This document shows, piece by piece, positions 8,725-17,981 of a stretch of 64,000 nucleotides of DNA (positions are counted from its first letter, which is position 1; the number at the start of each line of letters is the position of its first letter). Source of the stretch: BPJU01 sp964425225 (GTDB lineage: Bacteria; Planctomycetota; Planctomycetia; Pirellulales; Pirellulaceae); contig CAYRMD010000007.1 of assembly GCA_964425225.1 (NCBI GenBank), forward strand, positions 1-64,000, read 5' to 3'. Both the position numbers and the translations under genes were made by a program. The notes beneath the pieces were generated by a model. The model was not told where the DNA came from, searched no databases, and saw only the letters and a list, made by a program, of their open reading frames with translations.

Positions 8725-9558
8725 ATGATAACGCGGCAAGACGCGATTTTGGTGGTCGGCACAAAACGAGATGGCGAATTCACCGAGCCTCTCCTATGGC
8801 TCGAGCAGCGCGCCCGAGTGTGCTACTGCCAAGAGATCGACGACGCGATTCGCTTAGCGTCAAGCGATACACCGGTGATCAAGGCTGTGGTGTTTTTAGC
8901 GGACAGTCCATGGTCGGTAGGCCGGGTGGACGTTCAGGCCGTCCAAAGGTATGCGCCTTTGGCTCGGATCGTTGTTCTCGGGGGAGTTTGGGCGGTCGGA
9001 TACGGTCGACGTGCTTCATCGGCCGCAGGGCCCGAGCTTTGGTACTGGCACCAGTTTATCGATCGCTGTGCTCGGGAATGGTTTAGCGACACCTCATTCG
9101 GTCAAGCTTGGCCGTTGACCGCCACGCTAGTGGATAAGCTGGTGGCGGAACCTCCGTTGCGTGGCCCCATGGGGCTTGGCTCCCAAAGCCCCATTGTTGT
9201 ACATGCCCCAACTCGCACTCATTATGAGGCTATAGCTGACGTACTGGAAATAGGCGGCTGGAGTAGTCTGTGGTGGCCGCCACACCAGCCGAAGCTCTGG
9301 CAACGCGCATCGGCCCTCGTTTGGAATCTAGTACAGCCCTCGCCGGCTGCATGCGACCAGTTGCAGCAGGCGGCTCACCGACTCCAGCCCTTACCGGTTG
9401 TGGTCCTCATGGGATTTCCTCTTCCAGAGCACTTCGAGCAGCTTGCCCCGCTTAGCAATGTTTCCATATTGGCCAAGCCGTTTCTTGCACGCGATCTATT
9501 GGACAGGCTGGATCGGATGGCTACCCAACATGAAAAAGATTCAACGCACAGGCGCTAA
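8725..9558 (+). CDS. Uncharacterised protein with receiver-like halves
   Basis: 277 residues, no signal peptide. Two alpha/beta segments look like degenerate response-regulator receiver domains: residues ~7-80 (AILVVGTKRDGEF..VKAVVFLADSP..LARIVVLGG) and ~160-268 (SPIVVHAPTRTHYEAIADVLEIGG..VVVLMGFPLPEHFEQLAP..VSILAKPFLARDLLDRLDRM). The second keeps the Lys-Pro pair of receivers, but I see no canonical phospho-acceptor Asp in either. It may be a pseudo-receiver used for protein contact. The last codons (DSTHRR and stop) lie inside a dispersed intergenic repeat, so the present stop may have been supplied by repeat insertion. It sits 397 bases after the PTS-IIA fusion gene and could share its regulation. 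Confidence 0.6.
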   Translation: MITRQDAILVVGTKRDGEFTEPLLWLEQRARVCYCQEIDDAIRLASSDTPVIKAVVFLADSPWSVGRVDVQAVQRYAPLARIVVLGGVWAVGYGRRASSAAGPELWYWHQFIDRCAREWFSDTSFGQAWPLTATLVDKLVAEPPLRGPMGLGSQSPIVVHAPTRTHYEAIADVLEIGGWSSLWWPPHQPKLWQRASALVWNLVQPSPAACDQLQQAAHRLQPLPVVVLMGFPLPEHFEQLAPLSNVSILAKPFLARDLLDRLDRMATQHEKDSTHRR

Positions 9559-9579
9559 GGTGCAAAGCAACGAGACGCT
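9539..9579 (+). repeat. Short AACGCACAGGCGC repeat overlapping a gene end
   Basis: One of about sixteen scattered copies of a motif near AACGCARAGGCGCARAGG. This copy begins inside the last codons of the preceding gene and contains its stop codon (TAA). Confidence 0.7.
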
Positions 9580-10090
9580 AATCCACGAAACGAAGGGAAG
9601 GCGTGTTACTTGCGCGACAACACGGCGGTCTAGAAGTCGCACCGGAGGAAGGCTCGGTACCGATGTCGGATGCGGCATGGTCGGTGTGAAACACAGCACG
9701 CGCCCTTCTGCGAGACGATTCGGTGAACGAGGCTCGACGCGCCGGTTGTTTTGGTTCGGGAAGTGGTTCGGGTTCGTCTCCGGGCGGAGCCGGCATGCCA
9801 GGCGGAGGTGGCTCGTCTAATGGCTCAACTCCGGTCGGGGCGTGTATCGGGTGGAACACGGGTCGCGTTGGCACCGGGTGGAAACGTGCCAGAGGAATTT
9901 GCATGGGCAGCAAATTAGTTTTCCCCACGTGGCGTTTACCGTGGCACGTTCGGCATGGTAGACCCATGTGGTCGTGATAAATCCATAAACGAGGCGAACC
10001 GACGCAGGACGTGGTTAAGCCCAGTCCGCCGATGACGGTCAGCAGCCGCGCTAGCGTCGCGAATAGGTGACGGCAGCCAGTGCTATGCAT
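9578..10090 (-). CDS. Small proline-rich lipoprotein-like protein
   Basis: 170 residues. An N-terminal hydrophobic segment (LFATLARLLTVIGGLGLTTSC) ends in a lipobox-like TTSC, which would place the protein on the outside of a membrane as a lipoprotein. It is followed by CRTCHGKRHVGK, a CxxCH-like motif, and the phrase ARFHPVPTRPVF, which I associate with small planctomycete secreted proteins. The middle is Pro/Glu-rich and the last 50 residues look unstructured. Its 3' end nearly meets the preceding plus-strand gene. A single CxxCH could bind haem, but one motif in a Pro-rich protein is weak evidence. Function unknown. Confidence 0.55.
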   Translation of the reverse strand: MHSTGCRHLFATLARLLTVIGGLGLTTSCVGSPRLWIYHDHMGLPCRTCHGKRHVGKTNLLPMQIPLARFHPVPTRPVFHPIHAPTGVEPLDEPPPPGMPAPPGDEPEPLPEPKQPARRASFTESSRRRARAVFHTDHAASDIGTEPSSGATSRPPCCRASNTPSLRFVD

Positions 10091-10768
10091 CGCAAGTCGG
10101 CTCTTGGACCTTTCGTTGAAAACCCGGCGCTGACACGCCTAGTGGATAAAAAGATGGCACTTTTGACTAAAATACAATTTCCAATCGGGGTCATAGGTTT
10201 CCCAGGCTGCGCCGTTGCGCCAAGCTTCCTACAGGTGTGCTTCTTGATAGTGGGTGAAATTCGGCAGCACTGTACAAATGCAAACACGCGAAAACGTTGT
10301 AAGGCGATTGACGCTGGCCAATTTTTTGTTGCGCTTTAGCGCCTTTGCCCCTTTTGCGTTGAAGTACTCCACCCGTTTAAGAACGCCGTTACCACGAATC
10401 TCGTGTGGATTATGGATGTGATCACGTCGGGTTAAGTGCAAAAAGGCAGACCTCCGCTAGGCCCGTCAAACTACGGAATACTCTCGTCCACAATCAAAAT
10501 GCACAAACTCATCCCGCTTGGTGCGCTGATTCATAATCGACAGAACGAATCGGAAAACTTTGACGATCCAGGCAATTGTATCGATCGTCGCCGGTTTGCG
10601 GGTGCCGTTCGGTAGAATTTGTCGGGGCCGGGGCCGGGTCGTGAAGCAGCGCAAGTTTCGGGGCCGATGTAGGTTGTCGGATATACGACCGGCACTAACC
10701 CTGTTCCAGCCGAAGGGGACTGGTCCCCGGGGCTGAGGCCTGGTAGCCCTTCGTGGGTCGATGTACAC
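10091..10768. other. Intergenic, one reversed short repeat
   Basis: Divergent gap between the lipoprotein gene (minus) and the protease gene (plus), so it should hold both promoters. A reversed short repeat (TTTAGCGCCTTTGC..TTTTGCGTTGA) lies at 10330-10362. No gene seen. Confidence 0.4.
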
Positions 10769-12130
10769 ATGTATCGAGCAAGTGCAACCGTTGGTCGAGC
10801 AGCGATGTTTCGGGTGGCCGTGGGCTTAAGCCTGGTTGTTTTGGCTTTAGCGGGCCCCAAGGTGCTCTACGGATCGAACCTTCGGCGTTCGGCTATTGTT
10901 CGCGCCGTCGAGCAGGCCAAACCTGCGGTTGTGAATATCCACGGCCGCAAGGTCGTGCGGAGCGATCCGCGACAAGTCGTTAATTCGCCCGACTCCGTGC
11001 GCCAGGTCAACGGCATGGGCACCGGAATCATTATTGACGAGCGGGGATACATATTAACGAATTATCACGTTGTTGATGGTGTGCGTGAAATCAAGGTGAC
11101 TTTTGCCGACGAAGAAACGGTATCCGCAAGACTGGTGGCACACGACCCCCAGACGGACTTGGCTTTAATAAAAATTGACGTAGATCGTCTGCTCCCTGTT
11201 ATCCGTATTGGTACGTCGTCGGATTTGATGACCGGTGAGGAAGTTATTGCTGTCGGAAACGCCTACGGATATACGCACACGGTCACGCGCGGAATTATCA
11301 GTGCACTTCATCGAGCGGTTCAAATAAGTGATCAGCAATTTTACTCGGACCTAATTCAGACCGATGCCAGTATCAATCCGGGTAACTCGGGTGGTCCGCT
11401 CTTGAATGTCGATGGCGAGATGATCGGCATTAACGTGGCGGTGCGCGTCGGAGCGCAAGGGATTGGTTTCGCGTTGCCGGTGGACGAGGCGATCGACGTT
11501 GCCGCTCGGCTTTTGGCAGAGGAAAAAAATGCCATGTTACCGATTCGTGGCCAAACGCGCCGTGTCGGTGGAGCGAGCCGTTTCGTCGTCACATCGGTGG
11601 ACACCGCAGACAGCGCGTTGGGCCAGGTGCAACCTGGCGATGTGATTGTTTCCGCCGGGGGGCGTAAGATCGAACGAGCCTTGGACTGGGAACGTGCCTT
11701 GCTTGATGCCGTACCTGGCGAATCGATACGTATCGAGTTAGACCGTGCGGGCGAAACGCTACTGGTGGATGCGACGAGCCTTCCAGCTCGTTCTACCAGT
11801 AACCCTGTCGAAGCACTCGTTTGGCGCGTGCTGGGCCTGAAACTTCAACCGGTCGATGCTGATGCTTTGGCGGCGCGCAATGAGACTCGATACCGCGGCG
11901 GTTTATTGGTCCGAGAAGTACGTCCGGGTAGCCCTGCCGCTCAGCGAGGTGTCAAGCCGGGGGACATTCTGGTAGGTATGCATAAATGGCAAACCGTGTC
12001 GCTGGATAACATCGTGTATATCCTCAACAGTCCTGAATTCCGATCTGCCTCCAGCGTACGTTTCTACGTTCTGCGCGGCGACGAGACTCTTTATGGTACG
12101 CTGCGCGTGTCCTTCGGTGAAACTCAATAG
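10769..12130 (+). CDS. HtrA/DegP-type secreted serine protease with two PDZ domains
   Basis: 453 residues. A hydrophobic segment at ~14-34 is a signal peptide or membrane anchor. The trypsin-like domain follows, with a readable catalytic triad: His100 in TNYHVV, Asp130 in DPQTDLALIKI, and Ser207 in NPGNSGGPL. Two PDZ domains follow (about 260-345 and 355-450), the second with RGGLLVREVRPGSPAAQRGVKPGDILVGM. The family degrades or refolds damaged proteins outside the cytoplasm under stress. An alternative start at 10805 gives a shorter signal peptide; neither has a strong ribosome site. It appears to be a single gene. The active-site residues are intact, so activity is expected. Confidence 0.93.
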   Translation: MYRASATVGRAAMFRVAVGLSLVVLALAGPKVLYGSNLRRSAIVRAVEQAKPAVVNIHGRKVVRSDPRQVVNSPDSVRQVNGMGTGIIIDERGYILTNYHVVDGVREIKVTFADEETVSARLVAHDPQTDLALIKIDVDRLLPVIRIGTSSDLMTGEEVIAVGNAYGYTHTVTRGIISALHRAVQISDQQFYSDLIQTDASINPGNSGGPLLNVDGEMIGINVAVRVGAQGIGFALPVDEAIDVAARLLAEEKNAMLPIRGQTRRVGGASRFVVTSVDTADSALGQVQPGDVIVSAGGRKIERALDWERALLDAVPGESIRIELDRAGETLLVDATSLPARSTSNPVEALVWRVLGLKLQPVDADALAARNETRYRGGLLVREVRPGSPAAQRGVKPGDILVGMHKWQTVSLDNIVYILNSPEFRSASSVRFYVLRGDETLYGTLRVSFGETQ

Positions 12131-12455
12131 CGAATTTGCTAGGCTTAGTTTGGTTTGTGCCGGTTTACCAGAGTCCGCGTTATCGGTGTGTACGTCCAAG
12201 TCATCGGACGCTACTGGAGGCAAAGCAAACGGCTCCGATTTTTTCAAGGCCGCCATACTTTTGATGGCAAAGACCTGCGAATGTAGTTGTCCAATACGGC
12301 TCGTCTTTGGCTGCCTTGTGCGCCTTTGCGTCAAGTTCTTCTGAGACACAAACGTGGTTGCAGCGCCTAAGTGTGGGCAACTATAATCGCCGAGTGTATA
12401 GCGCCGCTCGTACGTAGTCTTCGATCAGCGAGCTACCACAAGGGGTGTGTAGGTG
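12131..12455. other. Intergenic, one reversed short repeat
   Basis: Holds a reversed short repeat (TTGTGCGCCTTTGCGTC) at about 12315-12336 and an ACACAAACGTGG fragment reminiscent of the 350-bp element's end. No gene seen. Confidence 0.35.
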
Positions 12456-13490
12456 ATGTCCACCCAAGGGAATATTACTCCTGTTTTGGAGACGCTCAGG
12501 GCCCAATATGGTTGGCGCTTGGACGATCCGCTAGGCAAAGGCGGTTTTTCGTATGTTTATCGTGAGAGAATCGGCGGGATTCCTTTTGCTGTGAAGATAA
12601 GCAAGAGCGCTGTACCAGAGGGTACTTCCATAGATTTGCCTGAATTGCAGACGGCTCTCGGCTTGACGGGTTGTCCGGGGCTGCTGACCTTGATCAAGTA
12701 CCAATTGGTTCACGGCCACCTTGTGACGGTGTGGGAGTTGGCTGACCAGTCACTGGAGCAGCACCTGCAACAATTGCACAAAGGTCGCAACAGTGGAATT
12801 GCGGCGGAGGCCTTGTTGGGCTACATGCTTAACGCAGCCGAAGGAATTGACTGCCTCAACAAGTTAGGCTTTTTCCACCGTGATATCAAACCCAGCAATT
12901 TGTTTTTGGTGAAGGGCCGTGTGAAAGTCGGAGATCTAGGATTAGCCAGATTCGATTATGAGGCAACACGACGTATGGCGGCCGTTGACACAATAACGTA
13001 CCTGCCCCCCGAAGCTATGAGGGGGATTCTCGATCCATCCATCGACCGATACGGGTTGATCGTGACTTACGTATCCTTGCGTACTGGACGACGGCCGTTC
13101 GGGACCAGCCTAAGCGAGATTATGCAACGAAAGTGGAACGGGGCCCCGATTCTAGATGGCTTAAAGCCCGGGGAAGCCTATTGGGTGTCACTGGCACTAT
13201 CGGCTGATCGACAAAGGCGTCCTGCGGGAAGTGCTGTCGATTGGGTTGCTTCTTTAGCTGCGGCAACTGGAACAGAGTTGCCTGTGGAAACTCGAGCGGC
13301 CTCTGCAACTACGTCGTCCATGACACCCGGTGGCGATCAACAATCTTCAAGCACCGAAAAGCCGTTGGAAGATATATTACTTGGCATCTTGTACATGCTG
13401 AAAAAATCGATTCGTACACATTACGAAAGAATTCTGCAACTTATAAAAAAACTGCTCTCCTCTCAAAAAGGCCCTCCCGTCACTCTTTAA
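12456..13490 (+). CDS. Soluble serine/threonine protein kinase
   Basis: 344 residues from the ATG (a GTG lies directly before it). The Hanks-type kinase core is complete: Gly-rich loop GKGGFSYVY (~27-35), ATP Lys in PFAVK (~47), catalytic HRDIKPSN (~141-148), metal-binding DLG in place of DFG (~160), and LPPEAMRG as the APE-like substrate segment. After the core (from ~265) is a Ser/Thr-rich linker and an amphipathic tail of about 50 residues. There is no membrane span, so it acts in the cytoplasm. Its substrate is not evident: no phosphatase, FHA or transport gene is adjacent. The loop-to-Lys region is short and lacks the common GxxGxVY wording, typical of divergent planctomycete kinases. 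Confidence 0.9.
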   Translation: MSTQGNITPVLETLRAQYGWRLDDPLGKGGFSYVYRERIGGIPFAVKISKSAVPEGTSIDLPELQTALGLTGCPGLLTLIKYQLVHGHLVTVWELADQSLEQHLQQLHKGRNSGIAAEALLGYMLNAAEGIDCLNKLGFFHRDIKPSNLFLVKGRVKVGDLGLARFDYEATRRMAAVDTITYLPPEAMRGILDPSIDRYGLIVTYVSLRTGRRPFGTSLSEIMQRKWNGAPILDGLKPGEAYWVSLALSADRQRRPAGSAVDWVASLAAATGTELPVETRAASATTSSMTPGGDQQSSSTEKPLEDILLGILYMLKKSIRTHYERILQLIKKLLSSQKGPPVTL

Positions 13491-13580
13491 AGAAGAACAA
13501 TTCCCTAGTAACTGGAGCGCCAGGGATGGACTGTGTCGATTTTCAGTTTTCCAAGCTGTAGGATGAATGAATCCAATGGC

Positions 13581-13908
13581 TGATGGACTCCTTGCACGGC
13601 CGCAATCGCTGGTGACTGCCCCTAGGTCTGTCCGGGATACTATTCACGCAAGACACGCGCACCGTCAGCAATTAGCTACGGACGTCGAACGTCAGCACCG
13701 ACTACCAACGTCACTATTATTTTCTGAAGTCCGTGGGAGACAAGTCCAAAGTAGTGTCGCGCTCGATGCTGGGGTTTGTACTAGAGAAGCTACCGCTCGG
13801 AGACCGTGTGCTTTTGGTGGTGGACGATACGCCGACGAACCGATATGGTCGACGCGTGGATGGGGCCGATGTGCATCGCAACCCCAGTCCACATGCTCTC
13901 CAAATACT
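13581..13908 (+). pseudogene. Transposase remnant (DDE type, IS701-like)
   Basis: Translating from about 13581 gives a continuous trace of a DDE transposase: LPLGLSGILFTQDTRTVSN, then STDYQRHYYFLKSVGDKSKVV, and LGFVLEKLPLGDRVLLVVDDTPTNRYG with VDGADVHRNPSP. The LVVDDTPT.RYG..V.GA..H.NP block is the first catalytic Asp region of the family. In-frame stops (including TRTVSN-stop where the family has Trp) and loss of everything after ~13900 show it is dead. The rest of the element is not visible. Confidence 0.75.
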
Positions 13909-15285
13909 CCCGCATCAGCCACCAATTGTGCAACAACGATTGTCACACGCCACGTCGATTACTCGATAATGCGGAAGGTATTCGGCTGAGCTCTCTTAAC
14001 AAAATCGCATTTCACTGGAAACCTACCACAGACCCGAGCACCCGCCCGGTTTTCCAATGCAACGCGGCACTCAGCTAACGCTTCTCGCTGGTGCTGGGGG
14101 TAATCACCATACAGCCTCCTCGCTCTACGGCATCTCAGAATTGCCAATCTTGGGATATAAGTCAAGTTGAACGTCGTCTCAGAATTGCACCGTCTCATTT
14201 TGTGATAAATTGTCGAGAAAATACTTGGATTTGGTAGAGTTCTTGGTCATATTCCGGGTCCTTCGGTCCCAGCAATGGGCAGGCCATGCCGCACGGACCC
14301 AGCACGGTGCACTACGCGGCTAATGGTTTCCGCACTGTCGGCGGTTGCTATTTGCACGGCCGACACCATGGCTATCAACTAACAGGTCCACCCGGAACTG
14401 AAGAAACCGAAGTACCGAGGAGTTCCATCCTTGATCCACCCGAAGATCAGCACCGGCCGCGCAGGCCACAAGACGACAGGCCGCCGGCGGCGTAGGGCTC
14501 CCTCGTAATCCGATTCGACGTACTGGCGTTTCCGCTCGCGGATTAGTTGGCGACTGTCGTGGTAGGTTCTCATCAACTCTCGGTAGCTCAAGCCTTCGGA
14601 AAGTTTGAGCAGAACGGGAGCACTTCGTACCTCCAGGTAAGCCGCGATAATACGGAAACAGAGCGCGCGATCCTCCTTGGACATTGATGTTTCTGTGACT
14701 CATGGCTTGGCCTCCGTGCTACTGGTTTTTTTACAAGAATGGAGGGCTAGGGCGTCTTTTTTGCAGAATCGATATCCGGTCATTAGGCGCTTCCAAGCCC
14801 GTGTACACCTATTTTGCTTTAGCCTACTGAGTCGCGAAGGATACGGCGGACGGAATAATTCGACGCCAAGGCGCGGAGATGCAACCGAAACATAATAATT
14901 TCGCCCTTGCCCATGCGGGGCTTCCGCGTCACCGGGTTCTTGGAACTTAATCGCTGGCCGCTCCCCTATGGTTGCGGCTCTGTACAGTTGCACTTGGGTA
15001 TCGTTTGTTTTCACGAATCCACACGTGAACCACGTACGATGTCGCTGGCGGGGTACAAAAAACAAACCCTAGTGATAGCCGGCTCCGTTGCCAGTCAATC
15101 CCATCGACATCCCACACGCACGCGAAGCGTCCTCATACGGCCAAAGTTTTAGCTTCCATGGAATATGGTTTTCTGCACCGTCGCGTTGAGCGCCTGTCTT
15201 TGACTTTGGTTTAATAAAGGGACGGTAAGTCGAAATGAGTTCTCCTTCCAAAGGGTGGCATGGCCAAAAGTGCGAGATCCATACC
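13909..15285. other. Degenerate DNA after the transposase remnant
   Basis: No supported gene. A minus-strand frame at 14379-14684 (101 codons, Arg-rich, with a SYRELMRTYH stretch) is open but has no ribosome site and no family I recognise; it may be another decayed piece. Short repeats lie at 14858-14881, and a reversed GACCGTAAGGGAGCGG-type copy lies at 14949-14978. Confidence 0.4.
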
Positions 15286-15843
15286 ATGGCGATACGCTGG
15301 GAAATCGGTTCAGCAGTTATCGAGCTCGTGCAGGGGGATATTACGCAACAAAATACAGATGTCATCGTCAACGCGGCAAACGCGCAGCTAGCCGGCGGCG
15401 GTGGCGTTGATGGAGCAATTCATCGAGCAGGCGGCCCACAGATCATGGAAGACACCCGCCGTCGATATCCGAACGGATGCCCCACCGGCCAGGCAGTCAT
15501 CAGCACAGCCGGTCGATTACCCTGCCGTTATGTGATTCACGCTGTGGGACCTCGCTGGCGGGGTGGAACCCATAATGAAGAAGCGCTGTTGCGCAGCGCC
15601 TATCGCCGCGCTTTGGAATTAGCCGTAGAACACGATTGTCACAGCGTGGCGTTTCCGGCAATCAGCGCGGGGATTTACGGCTATCCCTTGCCCGACGCGG
15701 CTCGCGTCGCCCTGGAAACCGTCCGAGACTTCCTACAGCAGCACGGACGTCCATCCTTGGTGCGTTTCGTATTGTTCACCAAAGAGATTCTCGACGAGTT
15801 TAGTGCGCAACTCGAAGCACTCCGACGTTTGGCCAGTAGTTAA
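15286..15843 (+). CDS. Macro-domain protein (O-acetyl-ADP-ribose deacetylase type)
   Basis: 185 residues, a single macro domain. Visible landmarks are ELVQGDITQQNTDVIVNAANA, the GGGGVDGAIHRAGG loop that wraps the ADP-ribose phosphates, GQAVISTAGRLPCRYVIHAVGP, and SVAFPAISAGIYGYPLPDAA. These match the YmdB/MacroD-like group, which removes ADP-ribose or hydrolyses O-acetyl-ADP-ribose in the cytoplasm. An upstream in-frame ATG at 15235 would add 17 residues (MSSPSKGWHGQKCEIHT) that do not belong to the domain; I prefer 15286. No ART or toxin gene is beside it, so a housekeeping role is likely. Confidence 0.92.
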   Translation: MAIRWEIGSAVIELVQGDITQQNTDVIVNAANAQLAGGGGVDGAIHRAGGPQIMEDTRRRYPNGCPTGQAVISTAGRLPCRYVIHAVGPRWRGGTHNEEALLRSAYRRALELAVEHDCHSVAFPAISAGIYGYPLPDAARVALETVRDFLQQHGRPSLVRFVLFTKEILDEFSAQLEALRRLASS

Positions 15844-16369
15844 CCGACCGGTGGCGATAAGGGCGAACGTGTCGTTGGAAAACCACCTCAGATGAACCCG
15901 CCTCGAAAACAACCAGCACTTTCCAAATGTTGATCGCCGATCGTTGATCAAGTTCGCTTAGCTAGGTTCATTTCCCAATCGAACCATCTTGCCTTACGCG
16001 CACCGACTCCTCGAGGACCAAGAAGAAACTTTCGTAGGAGCACAGAAGTGCGAAAAAACGGGACGTATACGTCTACCGCGTATGTGCACCGTGGCTCGAA
16101 AAGTTGCCGATTTGCGCACCGCAACGCCGTGGGTACGTGGAAAAAACACAACATGGCCTATCGACTTGCAGAGTTTTCCCGCGCTATTGTCCAAACATCG
16201 TTGTGGAACAAGATTCTTACTTCAACAGTCACCCGACGTTGCCAGCTTTGTTATTTGTCCACTTGCGCCTCTGCGCCTTTGCATTACAATCCTTTTTGAC
16301 GCCTACAGCCTTCGAAATGGCATAAGTCGAGATTAGCGAGTTACTGCCTGGGAATCGTAGTGGCGGAGG
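15844..16369. other. Intergenic, one reversed short repeat
   Basis: Convergent gap between the macro-domain gene and nrdR. A reversed short repeat (GCGCCTCTGCGCCTTTGC) is at 16260-16287. No gene seen. Confidence 0.4.
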
Positions 16370-16831
16370 TCAATCATCGTTCAACTGCAACATTGGTTCG
16401 ACTTCGGAAACGAAATCGCGCACGTCTTTGAACTCGCGATACACGCTTGCAAAACGCACGTAAGCTACCTGGTCCACTTCGCGCAGTTTTTCCATTACCA
16501 AGTCGCCGATCATACGGCTGGGAACCTCGCCGTCATAACTTCGATAGAGCTCGTTCGTCACATCGGAGACAATTTGGTCGATCTGCGCAGGGCTCACGGG
16601 GCGCTTCCCGCAAGCAATTTCAAGCCCGCGACGCAGTTTTTCGGGACTGAAAGGTTCGCGCACCCCGCTTTTCTTGACAACTTGCAGTACCGTAGGTTCC
16701 AATCTTTCGTAAGTCGTGTATCGGTGCCGACAGGTTTGACATACGCGGCGACGTCGCACCGCAAAGCCGTCTTCTGAGGCGCGAGTATCCACCACGCGAT
16801 CGTTGTCATGACCACAATTCGGACAACGCAT
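16370..16831 (-). CDS. nrdR: Transcriptional regulator NrdR
   Basis: 153 residues, the family's usual length. An N-terminal zinc ribbon (MRCPNCGHDNDRVVDTR..VCQTCRHRYTTYE) has Cys at 3, 6, 31 and 34. An ATP-cone domain follows (REPFSPEKLRRGLEIAC..VASVYREF-like end). NrdR represses ribonucleotide reductase genes when it binds dATP, through NrdR boxes at their promoters. AAGGAG eight bases before the ATG supports the start. No nrd gene is in the window, so it acts in trans. Confidence 0.97.
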   Translation of the reverse strand: MRCPNCGHDNDRVVDTRASEDGFAVRRRRVCQTCRHRYTTYERLEPTVLQVVKKSGVREPFSPEKLRRGLEIACGKRPVSPAQIDQIVSDVTNELYRSYDGEVPSRMIGDLVMEKLREVDQVAYVRFASVYREFKDVRDFVSEVEPMLQLNDD

Positions 16832-17462
16832 ACCTATCTCCTTACTTGGTCGCCCAGTCCATTCGACACGCCATTGGTGGCAATTTCCGAAAAAACTTTT
16901 CGGATACGCAATCTATGTCTAAGACGTGCTATAGCACGTCCGTTGCCACCTAAGGTGACCACCGGGGCTATTCGCTTTAGGATCGAGCTAATTTCTGCCA
17001 GTAGAGTATACTCCTTCTCGCTCGGTTGTTACTAGTAAGGCACCTTCTACTTAAACTGGCCAACTGCGGGGCAATACAGAAAGCCCGATCAATCCGAAAC
17101 CTTACCGTTTGGACCAATGTTTGTGAGTCTTGAGGGTAAGTGAGTCGCTCTCGGCCGGTGCCAGATCTGCATGCGTCACATTTGTAGATAGACTGAAACA
17201 GGTTTCCCCGCAACGGCGCAATAACGATACGCCGGCAAGATAAGCTGCACGCCAATCGCCTCTGAAGTCGGGTCTCACGTCGGGTAAAACGTCAACCTGG
17301 GAGATAGCCTGCTGCGCTAGGAAAAAGTTCGTCCCCGCAATCGAGGTCCACACATCCGAGCGTTACTGATAACCGATAAGTAGACCTCGTGGGGCTCACT
17401 TTAGCCAGCGATGGCACGTGCTTGCCATTGGATTGCCCCAGCGCTTCGGGCTACTGTGCGCT
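16832..17462. other. Intergenic stretch, nothing recognised
   Basis: About 630 bases containing the nrdR promoter side. A TGCGTCACATTTGTAGA fragment at 17163-17180 resembles the start of the 350-bp element. No gene, RNA or clear terminator is seen. Confidence 0.35.
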
Positions 17463-17879
17463 TTAAAGGGGTGTGGTTCTGCGCGTTACTCGTTCGGAGC
17501 TCGTGGAACGACGACGCCAGCTTCGCCGACCTCGCCCGCGCGCGAATACGGGTTCCGGAAGCGGGCTGGGCCACCGCTTGCGCACCCGTACCCATCGACG
17601 GACTTGACACGCCATACACGGCAAATGGACCATGGCACGACACGCCGAGCAGCGTCCGATTCGCTGGGATGGGCTACGTAGCACCGGAAGTGGACAATAC
17701 ACGGTTCCGGGCTTTGACTGATCCTGCGGCGATGGCTCAGAGCCGATTAATCCCAGTTCTTCGCGAAGAACCCGCCGCACGGTGTCGCGCGAAATCGTCA
17801 ACGTGCGCGCAATCGCCCGCTGCGAATAATTCTTAGACCACAACTCTCGAATCTTGTCCTTCAGTTGGGCCACGTCCAT
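17463..17879 (-). CDS. Helix-turn-helix protein with a Cys cluster
   Basis: 138 residues from an ATG at 17879, which has AGGAGG nine bases upstream; a longer frame to 17966 lacks such a site. Residues ~1-40 form a Homeodomain-like/IS21-type helix-turn-helix (LKDKIRELWSKNYSQRAIARTLTISRDTVRRVLRE). Around residue 75 is a compact Cys cluster, CSACRAMVHLPCMACQVRR, probably a zinc-binding knuckle. The tail is very Arg-rich, which suits nucleic-acid binding. I recall this combination as a recurrent small family in planctomycetes, of unknown function. It could derive from a transposase helper but has no partner here; alternatively it is a small regulator. Confidence 0.6.
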   Translation of the reverse strand: MDVAQLKDKIRELWSKNYSQRAIARTLTISRDTVRRVLREELGLIGSEPSPQDQSKPGTVYCPLPVLRSPSQRIGRCSACRAMVHLPCMACQVRRWVRVRKRWPSPLPEPVFARGRGRRSWRRRSTSSERVTRRTTPL

Positions 17880-17981
17880 ATTCGAACCTCCTGTCGATGC
17901 GGCCCAACGGGAGTGCCCGGTTCCCAACCAATACTCTACGGAAAGTTGCCGCAACGTCAAGCGCAACTAGTCGGCCGGTCG

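Noticed and set aside
14379..14684. 101-codon minus-strand frame
   Set aside because: No ribosome site, no family recognised, and lies in degenerate DNA; mentioned within the region entry only.
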